This document shows, one piece after another, positions 1-6,346 of a DNA stretch of 10,495 nt; the stretch's first letter is position 1; every line of letters begins with the position of its first letter. The notes beneath the pieces were generated by a model. That model did no database searches. It saw only the letters and a program-made list of their open reading frames with translations, and was not told the origin of the DNA. The position numbers and the translations under genes were made by a program. The DNA is from Alphaproteobacteria bacterium (GTDB lineage: Bacteria; Pseudomonadota; Alphaproteobacteria; GCA-2731375): NCBI GenBank assembly GCA_028281075.1, contig JANQKO010000309.1:1-10495 (forward strand), in the 5' to 3' direction.

Positions 1-88
1 CACCGGCCACGAGGGCCAGGACCGACAGGACGACCTGCTCGTGATGGGTAAACCGCTCGAGGCGGTCGGTAAGCGAACCCAGCCGCAT
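1..88 (-). CDS. N-terminus of a probable ClC-family chloride channel (partial)
   Basis: Only the first 29 codons are present; the gene runs off the left edge. The peptide opens with a short charged cytoplasmic-looking stretch (MRLGSLTDRLERFTHHEQ), then turns hydrophobic (VVLSVLALVAG), as at the start of a first membrane helix. This resembles the N-termini of bacterial ClC voltage-gated chloride channels/antiporters, but 29 residues cannot prove the family, and any polytopic membrane protein with a short charged leader would look similar. A GGAGG sequence lies on the minus strand about 12 nt before the ATG, slightly far for a Shine-Dalgarno site. It follows the thioesterase gene on the same strand after a 91-nt gap. 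The coding start is fairly secure; the family is a tentative recognition. Confidence 0.45.
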   Translation of the reverse strand, partial: MRLGSLTDRLERFTHHEQVVLSVLALVAG

Positions 89-179
89 TGCCCGCGCGGC
101 ACCTCCAGGAACGCGGAAAACTCGGATTGCGCTTCAGATTAAACGCCGAATTCCTTATGAAGGAAAGAACGAACGGCCG
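89..179 (-). other. Spacer between the thioesterase gene and the ClC-like gene
   Basis: This 91-nt gap holds no gene. It is less GC-rich than the flanking genes and contains a perfect 6-bp inverted repeat with a 3-nt loop (TTCCTT at 151-156, AAGGAA at 160-165). No T-run follows on the minus strand, so it is not a convincing intrinsic terminator. The lower GC content and the GGAGG near 101-105 (minus strand) suggest a leader or promoter for the leftmost gene, but I see no clear -35/-10 pair. Confidence 0.3.
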
Positions 180-728
180 TTAACGCCTTGTTTCGTTTGC
201 AGCTTTGGCAAAGCCGCTGGCTAGCCCCATCACCCGGCCGACCTTGTCCGGCCGCGGCAGCCCATGCTGGGCCGCCAGGATCGCGTCGACGCGTTCGCGG
301 ATCGGCGCCGGAAACGCCGCCGACCGGCGGGTGTCCAGGTCGACATGGATGCAGACCTGCTCGCTGGTGGCGGCGAGGTAGCCGTCGTCGGCATGGAACA
401 TCTCGAAATAGTAATGCAGCCGCTTGGCGTCGGCGTCCAGGAGCCGCAGCGTGAACCGCAGCGGATCGCCGCGCGTCACCTCGCGCGCATAGGTGACATG
501 GGTCTCCAGGACGAAGGCCGAGTTGTTGGTCCGCCCGACATAATCGACCCCCATGTCGATCAGGTCGAACAGCCGATCCGTCGCGTGATCGAAGGCCAGC
601 ACGTAGTAGGCGACGTTCATGTGCCCGTTATAGTCGATCCACTCGGCCTGCACGGCCTCGCGATGGATCTCGATCGGCGCCGCCGGCAATCGATCGACGC
701 CGGGCCGGAGGGGAATGCTGTAACTCAT
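180..728 (-). CDS. Hot-dog fold acyl-CoA thioesterase (4HBT-like)
   Basis: This 182-residue protein looks like a single-domain hot-dog thioesterase that hydrolyses an acyl-CoA in the cytoplasm. The main signature is EWIDYNGHMNVAYYVLAFD at residues 29-47: an aromatic-Asp-Tyr-Asn-Gly-His-Met segment followed by the central helix, as in 4HBT-type enzymes. A second conserved element is FVLETHVTYAREV at 72-84, where the strand carries the Glu often implicated in catalysis. The best resemblance is to the thioesterases associated with L-carnitine dehydrogenase (betainyl-CoA type), but no carnitine gene is in the window, so the substrate is unknown. Its length is normal for the family. The chosen ATG has no strong Shine-Dalgarno site. 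It lies 48 nt downstream of pnkp on the same strand and could be co-transcribed, although nothing links its chemistry to RNA repair. Confidence 0.85.
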   Translation of the reverse strand: MSYSIPLRPGVDRLPAAPIEIHREAVQAEWIDYNGHMNVAYYVLAFDHATDRLFDLIDMGVDYVGRTNNSAFVLETHVTYAREVTRGDPLRFTLRLLDADAKRLHYYFEMFHADDGYLAATSEQVCIHVDLDTRRSAAFPAPIRERVDAILAAQHGLPRPDKVGRVMGLASGFAKAANETRR

Positions 729-776
729 GGCCGGGATCTTAGCGTCGCACGGCGGCCCGTCCAGAACCGTGTGCCG

Positions 777-3338
777 TCAAAGCCGGGGATCGACCGGCTC
801 GGTCTCCATGGCCAGCACGCCGAAGACGCATTCATGCACGCGGCTCAACGGCTGACGGTCGACGAACCGCCGCAGCGATTCCAGGCCGAGCGCGAATTCG
901 CGCAACGCCATGGAACGCTTCAACGACAGGCCGCGCTGGCGCAGGCGGCTCAAGTTCTCGGGCGCGTCGTAGTCCGGCCCGTAGATGATCCGCAGATATT
1001 CGCGGCCCCGGCATTTCAGCGCCGGCTGCACCAGACCACGCTTGCCGCGCGCCACGAAATCGAGCGGCTTGACGACCATGCCCTCGCCGCCGGCCGCCGT
1101 CAGCTCGTCCCACCACGCCGTCGCGGCGGCGATACCGGCCTCGTCGGACAGGTCGACGACCCGGTGGGCCGTGGCGAACAGCAGGGCCCGATCGGCGTCG
1201 CAGAGCCGCGCCAGCGCCGCCATGTGCCAGCCGTGATCCTTATCGTCATGCACCGCGCCCTCGCTGGCCAGCAGGTGGAAGGGCGCGATGCGCAGGTCGT
1301 TCAGGTCCGACACCGGCCAGACATAGTTGTTATAGGCCTGCCGGTAGGCCCCGGCGCGGGCCTGACGCCGCCGGAAACGCTCGGCCAGCGCGGCCACGTC
1401 GACGCCGCGGTCCACGGCCCGTGCCAGCGCGTCGACCGTCGCCCCCAGGCCGGCCTCGGCGGCGGCGGCGACCGGGGCGTATTGCTGATCGATCAGGGAT
1501 TGCGCCTTCACGGACCAGGGCATGATCTCGGTGTCCAGACAGAACCAGTCGGTCGCGAATTCGTCCCACCAGCCCGCCCGCCCGGCGGCCGACGCGACGC
1601 GATCGATCACGGCCGCCTCGGTCTCGGGGTCGGGGAAGAAGGCCCGGCCGGTCCGGCTGTAGACGACGCCGCGCCGCGATCCATCGACGCCGAAGCGCCC
1701 GCCGGCCGTCGTGTCGTCGCGGCAGACGACCATGATCGCGCGCGAGCCCATGTGCTTTTCCTCGCAGATCACGGCGCCGACGTCATGCCGCCGGAAATAG
1801 TCAAAGGCCTCGTCGGGATGCTCGAGCAAGCCGTCGCGCGTGGAGGTCTCCGACGGCGACATGGTCGGCGGCAGGTGGATCAGCCAGCGCGGATCGATGG
1901 CGAACCGGCTCATGACCTCGAGCGCCGCCGCGGCCTGTTCCTCACGGATGGTGATCGTGCGGCTGAGCCGCGTGGCGATCACGCGCTTGCCGATCACGTC
2001 GGCCAGCTTCAGCGTCCTGTCGTCGCCCGCGCCACTGGGTTCCGGCGCCGCGATCGGCCGCGCCGGCGGGCAGTAGACGCGCGCCGCCGGCACGTCCACC
2101 AGCTCCATTTCCGGATAGCGCAAGGCCGTCAGCTTGCCGCCGAAGACGCAGCCCGTGTCGATGCAGATCGTGCCGTTCAGCCACTCGGCCTCCGGCACCG
2201 GCGTGTGGCCGTAGACCACCTTCGCCCGGCCGTCATACTCGGCCGCCCAGTCGTGCCGCACCGGCAGGCCGAACTCGTCGGTCTCGCCGGTCGTATCGCC
2301 GTAGAGCGCGAACGACCGCACCCTGCCCGACGACCGGTTCTGCATCTCCTCGCGCAGGCCGGCATGGGCGACGACAAGCCTGCCGCCGTCGAGCACGTAA
2401 TGGCTGATCAGGCCGTCCATGAACGGCAGCATCTCGTCGGCGAAGCCGTCGGGCTGTGCCTCGATCTGGGCAACGCTGTCGGCGAGGCCGTGGGTCAGCT
2501 TCACGTTCCGACCCTTCAGCTTGCGGACCAGCTTGGCCTCGTGGTTGCCAAGCACGCACAGCGCCTGGCCGGCATCGACCATGGTCTTGGCCAGCCGCAA
2601 GGCATCCGGGATGCGCGGGCCGCGGTCGACGAGGTCGCCGAGAAAGACTACCTTGCGCCCGGCCGGCGGCGTGACCGAATATGCCGGGCCCGACGGGGGG
2701 CGTTCGACGTCGATGCGGTATCCTAGGTCTTCCAGAAGCCGTTCCAGCTCATCGGCACAGCCGTGCACGTCGCCGATAATGTCGAAGGGGCCGGCGTCCT
2801 CGCGCCTGTCGGTCCAGAGCTTCCGCCGCTCGACGACCACCTCGTCGACGCGGGTCGGGTCCGAGAAGCGGTAGACGAAGCGGATGCCTTCCCGGTCCAG
2901 GCGCCTGATCCCGCGCTTCAGCGCCCGGACATGGTTGCGCACGACATGCGGCCCGAAATCGCGCTCAGACCGGCCGGCGTTCCGTTCCTGGCACAGCGCC
3001 TCGGGCATGTCGAAGACGAAGGCTGCCACCAGCGCATGGTAGCGCCTGGCCAGATCGACGAACGAGCGGCGGTCCTCGGGCCGGACATTGGTGGCGTCGA
3101 TCACCGTCAGCCGGCGGGCGTTGAGACGCTTTTCGGCGATGAAGTGGACCAGGTCGAAGGCGTCCGATGTGGCCGACTGATCCGATTCTTCGTCGGCGAC
3201 GACGGCGCGGCAGCGGTCGGAAGAAATGATCTCGGTCGGCTTGAAATACCGCGCGGCGAAGGTCGACTTGCCCGAGCCCGAGGGCCCGACCAGCAGCACC
3301 AGGCAATATTCGGGGATGGAGATCGTGTTGCCGGTCAT
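777..3338 (-). CDS. pnkp: Polynucleotide kinase-phosphatase-ligase of the bacterial RNA repair system
   Basis: This 853-residue protein heals and seals broken RNA and has all three modules of bacterial Pnkp. The kinase (about 1-170) has the P-loop GPSGSGKST at 18-26 and phosphorylates 5'-OH ends. The metallophosphatase (about 184-415) has GDVHG at 189-193, GDLVDRG at 234-240, GNHE at 264-267, VAHAG at 323-327, YGHTP at 376-380 and a metal-type Asp at 394; it removes 2',3'-cyclic phosphate or 3'-phosphate. The adenylyltransferase/ligase (about 445-853) has the nucleotidyl lysine K528 in EEKHMGSR, TEIMPWS at 603-609 and EGMVVKP at 752-758. Length matches characterised Pnkp (about 870), and every catalytic motif I checked is intact. 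In known systems ligation needs partner Hen1, encoded just upstream. The ATG shares ATGA with the hen1 stop, implying translational coupling. Open sequence continues upstream in frame through hen1 to 4259, but homology and the coupled start fix the true start at 3338. Confidence 0.97.
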   Translation of the reverse strand: MTGNTISIPEYCLVLLVGPSGSGKSTFAARYFKPTEIISSDRCRAVVADEESDQSATSDAFDLVHFIAEKRLNARRLTVIDATNVRPEDRRSFVDLARRYHALVAAFVFDMPEALCQERNAGRSERDFGPHVVRNHVRALKRGIRRLDREGIRFVYRFSDPTRVDEVVVERRKLWTDRREDAGPFDIIGDVHGCADELERLLEDLGYRIDVERPPSGPAYSVTPPAGRKVVFLGDLVDRGPRIPDALRLAKTMVDAGQALCVLGNHEAKLVRKLKGRNVKLTHGLADSVAQIEAQPDGFADEMLPFMDGLISHYVLDGGRLVVAHAGLREEMQNRSSGRVRSFALYGDTTGETDEFGLPVRHDWAAEYDGRAKVVYGHTPVPEAEWLNGTICIDTGCVFGGKLTALRYPEMELVDVPAARVYCPPARPIAAPEPSGAGDDRTLKLADVIGKRVIATRLSRTITIREEQAAAALEVMSRFAIDPRWLIHLPPTMSPSETSTRDGLLEHPDEAFDYFRRHDVGAVICEEKHMGSRAIMVVCRDDTTAGGRFGVDGSRRGVVYSRTGRAFFPDPETEAAVIDRVASAAGRAGWWDEFATDWFCLDTEIMPWSVKAQSLIDQQYAPVAAAAEAGLGATVDALARAVDRGVDVAALAERFRRRQARAGAYRQAYNNYVWPVSDLNDLRIAPFHLLASEGAVHDDKDHGWHMAALARLCDADRALLFATAHRVVDLSDEAGIAAATAWWDELTAAGGEGMVVKPLDFVARGKRGLVQPALKCRGREYLRIIYGPDYDAPENLSRLRQRGLSLKRSMALREFALGLESLRRFVDRQPLSRVHECVFGVLAMETEPVDPRL

Positions 3339-4729
3339 CGCGAAAACACCGCCATCTGGGTCGGCGCGCCGTGGTCGGAATGCGCGTCGCCGATCCCATC
3401 GAACCGCACGGCGTACCGATAGCGGTTCGCAACCCGCGTGGCCCAGGCCGCGAACTCGGCCCGGGTCCATTCGAAACGATGGTCCGGATGGCGCAGCCGG
3501 CCCGCCGTCAAGCGCGCGAAGGTCGCGTTGAACTCGCGGTTGGGCGTGGTCAGGACGACGGCTGCCGGCCGGGCGCCGTCGAACAGCGCGTGCTCGAACG
3601 CCGGCAGCCGCTCGAGGTCCAGATGCTCGATGACTTCGATCACGGCGGCGGCATCGAAGCCGTCGAGGCGCTCGTCTCGATAGACCAGGGAGCCCTGCAG
3701 AAGGTCGATGCGTTCGCGCTGCCGGGGGCGCATCCGGTCCAGCTTCAGGCGCTGGGCGGCGCGCTCCAGCACCCTGGGCGCGGTATCGACGCCGACCAGG
3801 CGCGCGAACTGCTTCTCGCGCAGCAGACGCCGCAGCAGCTTGCCCTCGCCGCAGCCGAGATCCAGCACGCGCGTGGCGCCGGTCGCCAGCAGGGCGTCGG
3901 TCACGGCCTCCAGGCGACGATCGTTGAGGCGCATCGGCACCTCCAGCGCCTCCTCCTCGGCCGCCTGGGCCTCGTGCAGTTCCGGCGTCTGCGGCTCGGC
4001 CGGTTCGGCCAACTGCGCCAGCGCGGCGCGCGTCAGGCCGGCGCGGTGCTTGAGGTAGCGCCGCGCGATAAGCTGCCGGGCGGGATGGTTTTCGAGCCAG
4101 CCCTGCCCCTTCGCCAGCAGCTTCTCGACCTCGTCCGTGCCGACATAATAGTGCTTCTGGTTGTCCAGCACCGGCACCAGCACGAACAGGTGCGTCAACA
4201 GGTCGGCCAGCCGGACCCGACCCGAGAGCGTCGCTGTCAGATAGACGCTGTCGCCCCAATCGGGGTGGCGCGGATCGAGCGCATGGCGCCGCGTCGACAG
4301 TTCGTAGCCGAGCGGCGCGAACAGACGTTCCAGGACCTCCGGGCCGCCCCGGCAGGGCAGCGGCGTCAGCGTCGCCGTCAGCGGCAGCGGCGTATCGGCC
4401 AGGTCCTGCCGCTCGCGGCTGCGCCCGCCCATCGCCGTGCCCAGCAGCCGCGAGATGGCGACCGACAGGAAGGACGACACGGCATAGGGCCGATCAGTCG
4501 CGTACTGATCGAACGGCCCGTCGGCGCGGGCGCTGCCGCCGCGCACCAGGCGGACAGGATCGATATCCAGCACAAGCGCCGCCGTGCAGCGCCGGTCCGA
4601 CGCCTCGGGAAAGAAGACCGTCGCCGTGCCGAACGCCAGCTCGCGTTCGTGCACGCGGTCGGGATGCTTCATCAGCAGGAAGCCGAGATCCGTCGCCGGC
4701 CGGTGATCGGTGGAGATCGTCAGCAGCAT
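3335..4729 (-). CDS. hen1: 3'-terminal RNA ribose 2'-O-methyltransferase Hen1
   Basis: This 464-residue bacterial Hen1 is full length. The N-terminal half (about 1-240) is the Hen1-specific domain, which in known systems binds Pnkp and switches on its ligase. It begins in the typical way (MLLTIST..., RPATDLGFLL at 10-19), which fixes the start. An acidic Ala/Glu/Pro-rich linker (about 241-263) leads to the SAM-dependent methyltransferase (about 264-464). That domain has SAM motif I LDLGCGEGK at 289-297, the acidic motif VGVD at 312-315, and a metal-binding set E365, E368 and H369 (in IEVIEHL) plus H417. This set matches the Glu-Glu-His-His Mn2+ site of Hen1 and explains 2'-OH methylation of the RNA 3' end before sealing. 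The gene starts 10 nt inside the preceding small gene and ends in an ATGA overlap with pnkp, so the three should be translated together. It has little Shine-Dalgarno sequence of its own, as expected for coupling. Confidence 0.97.
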   Translation of the reverse strand: MLLTISTDHRPATDLGFLLMKHPDRVHERELAFGTATVFFPEASDRRCTAALVLDIDPVRLVRGGSARADGPFDQYATDRPYAVSSFLSVAISRLLGTAMGGRSRERQDLADTPLPLTATLTPLPCRGGPEVLERLFAPLGYELSTRRHALDPRHPDWGDSVYLTATLSGRVRLADLLTHLFVLVPVLDNQKHYYVGTDEVEKLLAKGQGWLENHPARQLIARRYLKHRAGLTRAALAQLAEPAEPQTPELHEAQAAEEEALEVPMRLNDRRLEAVTDALLATGATRVLDLGCGEGKLLRRLLREKQFARLVGVDTAPRVLERAAQRLKLDRMRPRQRERIDLLQGSLVYRDERLDGFDAAAVIEVIEHLDLERLPAFEHALFDGARPAAVVLTTPNREFNATFARLTAGRLRHPDHRFEWTRAEFAAWATRVANRYRYAVRFDGIGDAHSDHGAPTQMAVFSR

Positions 4730-4926
4730 GGAGGCCCGCCCCGCCACCCGTCGCGCACTGGATCGCGGAACACCTCGTTCGCCCGCTCGACCAGCCCTTC
4801 GACCGGCCGGGCATGGACGAAACGGACATCGTCGTCGCTGTCCGGCGAGGGAAAGCCCCAGGCCAGGCGGCGGCCGATCTCGGCCTGCACATCCGCTGCA
4901 ATCTCGCCCTGCGCCAGCGCGGTCAT
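4720..4926 (-). CDS. Small unknown protein leading the hen1-pnkp operon
   Basis: This 68-residue reading frame is not a family I recognise. The start at 4926 has a GGAG on the minus strand 4 nt before the ATG, inside a GGTGGTGGAG stretch. Its last codons overlap the hen1 start by 10 nt (TGCTGCTGA inside ATGCTGCTGACG), so translation should be coupled. Codon choice is that of a real gene here: most third positions are G or C, and the protein is mixed and globular-looking. It begins with a likely helix (MTALAQGEIAADVQAEIG), then an aromatic/acidic loop (WGFPSPDSDDDVRF, 23-36), then HARPVEGLVERANEVFRD, probably a second helix, and ends GGPPCC. No signal peptide or membrane segment is visible. 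It may be a partner or regulator of Hen1/Pnkp, or a leader peptide that delivers ribosomes to hen1. An upstream in-frame ATG at 4986 is less likely because it adds an Arg/Trp-rich tail and lacks the ribosome site. Confidence 0.65.
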   Translation of the reverse strand: MTALAQGEIAADVQAEIGRRLAWGFPSPDSDDDVRFVHARPVEGLVERANEVFRDPVRDGWRGGPPCC

Positions 4927-4930
4927 TTGT

Positions 4931-4934
4931 CTCC
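4931..4934 (-). promoter_or_regulatory. Ribosome binding site deciding the small-gene start
   Basis: GGAG on the minus strand, 4 nt before the ATG at 4926, lies within a purine-rich GGTGGTGGAG run. It favours this start over the in-frame ATG 60 nt further upstream. It may be the only good ribosome entry site for the whole small gene-hen1-pnkp unit, because the two downstream starts rely on overlaps. Confidence 0.5.
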
Positions 4935-5056
4935 ACCACCACGAAAAACGCCGCCGACGCGCGCGCGGCGGCGGACCGATCGTCAAATTAGCATAGTGGC
5001 GAGAATCTTCTAGCCGGGACGCGGATCGCGGGAATCGCCGCGCGGCCGCCGGACAT

Positions 5057-5080
5057 CGGCAAAAGCCGTCCCCAAACGGC
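5057..5080 (+). repeat. Two mutually exclusive small inverted repeats
   Basis: CGGC (5057-5060) pairs with GCCG (5065-5068) around an AAAA loop. The arm GCCGT (5065-5069) also pairs perfectly with ACGGC (5076-5080) around a 6-nt loop. Both hairpins use the same middle arm, so only one can form at a time. They lie 55-78 nt before the ribbon-helix-helix start. This could be a protein-binding dyad or an RNA switch in its leader, but short GC palindromes are common in such DNA. Confidence 0.3.
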
Positions 5081-5134
5081 CGGCGTGATGTGGCAGTATG
5101 CGCGGGTCACGGGCAAAGGGTGGGAGAGAGCGGC

Positions 5135-5404
5135 ATGGCGGAAGAGATCAAGGTCCGGGTTTCCGGAACTTTGCTGAAATTCGTCGAGGAGCGGACCGGT
5201 GCCGATGGCCTCTACACATCGGTGAACGAGTATCTGCGCGACCTGATCCGGCGCGACTTCGAGCGCATGGAAGACCGGGAACTGGCCCGGCTGGCGGCGC
5301 AGATCGGGGTACCCGACGACGAGGATGAAGACGGCCTGCTCGATATGCTGATCGGCACCGACCTGCTGGAGGACGACGAGCCGCCGACACCCGGGCGCCG
5401 GTAG
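5135..5404 (+). CDS. Solitary ParD-like ribbon-helix-helix protein
   Basis: This 89-residue protein has a ParD/CopG-type N-terminal ribbon-helix-helix domain. A basic strand (IKVRVSG, 5-11) should sit in the DNA major groove as a dimer. Helix LLKFVEERTG (13-22), the turn GLYTSVNEYLRDL (25-37) and helix IRRDFERMEDRE (38-49) follow. The GLYxSxxEYLRDLIRRD pattern is characteristic of ParD antitoxins. The C-terminal part (about 50-89) is unusually acidic (DDEDEDGLLDML, LLEDDE) and is unlike the usual ParD tail that wraps ParE. A GGGAG lies 8 nt before the chosen ATG; an in-frame GTG at 5090 adds an unlikely 15-residue leader. No toxin gene follows: the next gene converges after 6 nt. It may be an orphan antitoxin or a transcriptional repressor, possibly of itself and the divergent RNA-repair operon. 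Confidence 0.8.
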   Translation: MAEEIKVRVSGTLLKFVEERTGADGLYTSVNEYLRDLIRRDFERMEDRELARLAAQIGVPDDEDEDGLLDMLIGTDLLEDDEPPTPGRR

Positions 5405-5410
5405 CCGCCG

Positions 5411-6190
5411 TCAGGTCCGGTAGTCGGTGCCCACCTCGCGTTCGAGCTGGCGGACCAGCGCCGGCCATTCGTGACCGGCGGCGGCGAAGCCGTCCTCGGC
5501 GAAGATCTCGCGGCCCTGGGCGACGACATGGTCGATGGTTTCGGGGCTGAGCATGTTGAGCTCGCGGCCGCAGGACAGCGCGTCGACCTGGAACCGACAG
5601 GCGGTCTCGGCCCGGTACATCCAGACGAAGGCCTCGCCGATGGTCCTGCCCACGGTCAGCAGGCCGTGGTTGCGCAGGAACAGGACGCGCTTGTCGCCGA
5701 GATTACGGACGATCCGCTCGCGCTCGTCGAGATCGAGCGCCGCGCCCTCGTAGTCGTGATAGGCGACGAAGCCGAGGATCAGCAGCGCCTTCTGGTTCAG
5801 CGGCAGCAGGCCTTCCTTCAGCATGGCGACGGCATTGCCCGCCCGCGTATGGGTGTGCATGACGCAGTTCATGTCGGCCGAGGCCATGTGCACGGCCGAA
5901 TGGATGGTGAAGCCGGCCGGGTTGATGGGATAGTCGCTCTCGCTCAACAGCTTGCCCGCGTGATCGACCTTGATCAGCGAGGACGCCGTGATCTCGTCGA
6001 ACAGCGCGCCGAACGGGTTCAGCAGGAACTCGTCGGTGCCGGGGACCCGGGCCGAGATATGGGTGCCGGTGAGGTCGGTCCAGCCATAGAGCGCGGTCAG
6101 CCGGTAGCAGGCCGCGAGCTCGCAGCGGGTCTGCCATTCCTCCGATGTCATGCCCTTGGGGATCGGGGTGACGTTGCCGGTCGCGGCCAT
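5411..6190 (-). CDS. Class II aldolase/adducin-family protein
   Basis: This 259-residue protein spans the whole class II aldolase/adducin domain. It begins with a helical region (WQTRCELAACYRLTALYGW), then the conserved GTHISARVPG at 42-51 and NPFG at 58-61. The zinc histidines are all present: H112 and H114 in MHTHTRAG and H175 in RNHGLL. By spacing against fuculose-1-phosphate aldolase (E73, H92, H94, H155), the catalytic Glu position corresponds to G93 in NPAGFTIH, so the usual acid/base residue is missing. This resembles the adducin-like branch, many of whose members have no known reaction. It could be a decarboxylase, epimerase or aldolase on a hydroxy-acid; I cannot choose. The start is supported by GAGGAG 6 nt upstream. 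It is divergent from the FAD-dependent oxidoreductase gene and may share its regulation. Confidence 0.88.
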   Translation of the reverse strand: MAATGNVTPIPKGMTSEEWQTRCELAACYRLTALYGWTDLTGTHISARVPGTDEFLLNPFGALFDEITASSLIKVDHAGKLLSESDYPINPAGFTIHSAVHMASADMNCVMHTHTRAGNAVAMLKEGLLPLNQKALLILGFVAYHDYEGAALDLDERERIVRNLGDKRVLFLRNHGLLTVGRTIGEAFVWMYRAETACRFQVDALSCGRELNMLSPETIDHVVAQGREIFAEDGFAAAGHEWPALVRQLEREVGTDYRT

Positions 6191-6346
6191 GGCGCTCTCC
6201 TCGCGGTTGATTGGTCCTTGGCGTCATCGAAGCAGGATTAACCCTTTCACTCAAGCCGGAACCGGCGGCCGGAGTTGCCGCCGGGCCGGCCGGATCGTAC
6301 ATTGACGGCAGGAACATCCGGGGTCGCCAGGCAGGAGTGGGAAACG
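6191..6346. promoter_or_regulatory. Divergent promoter region, aldolase-like / FAD oxidoreductase
   Basis: This 156-nt spacer serves two divergent genes. It contains a GAGGAG Shine-Dalgarno site for the minus-strand gene (6197-6202) and AGGAG for the plus-strand gene (6333-6337). On the minus strand TTGAGT (6249-6254) is a weak -35 candidate with only a poor -10 at 17-nt spacing. GGCGGC and GCCGCC around 6266-6284 form a short inverted repeat. No strong operator or promoter can be named. Confidence 0.35.

Larger units (their letters stand above)
4927..5134. promoter_or_regulatory. Divergent intergenic region: RNA-repair operon / RHH gene
   Basis: This 208-nt spacer lies between divergently transcribed units and must hold promoters for both. 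It includes an alternating GC stretch near 4950-4975, a locally AT-rich patch around 4980-5012 (CAAATTAGCATAG, GAATCTTCTAG), and small inverted repeats near 5057-5080. I looked for a sigma-54 element (GG-N10-GC), since some RNA-repair operons use that sigma factor. The nearest candidate, TGGCAGTATGCGCGG at 5090-5104, lacks the downstream GC. No clear sigma-70 pair is visible, so the AT-rich patch is only the likeliest promoter location. Confidence 0.4.

Noticed and set aside
264..2726. An 820-codon plus-strand open frame antisense to the thioesterase and pnkp genes.
   Set aside because: It lies opposite genes with clear homology, its translation is Arg/His/Gln-rich and low in complexity, and long antisense frames are common in high-GC DNA.
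3339..4259. Extension of the pnkp frame by 307 codons upstream.
   Set aside because: It overlaps hen1 out of frame, is Arg/Ala/Pro-rich with no resemblance to Pnkp, and the ATGA-coupled start at 3338 fits the family's N-terminus.
4730..4942. Earlier start of hen1 adding 71 residues.
   Set aside because: The added segment is Arg/Gly-rich shadow of the small upstream gene, and known Hen1 proteins begin at MLLTI-like sequences.
3371..4996. A 541-codon plus-strand frame opposite hen1.
   Set aside because: It is antisense to a well-supported gene and has the Gln/Arg-rich composition typical of shadow frames.
5090..5104. Possible sigma-54 promoter (TGGCAGTATGCGCGG), as used by some RNA-repair operons.
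   Set aside because: The downstream GC at the required 10-nt spacing is absent, and it points toward the RHH gene and not the repair genes.
5090..5134. GTG start giving a 104-residue RHH protein.
   Set aside because: The extra 15 residues do not look like the family, while the ATG at 5135 has a GGGAG at proper spacing.
5405..5410. Search for a ParE-like toxin gene next to the ParD-like gene.
   Set aside because: Only 6 nt separate the RHH gene from the convergent aldolase-like gene, and no toxin-like frame is found upstream either.
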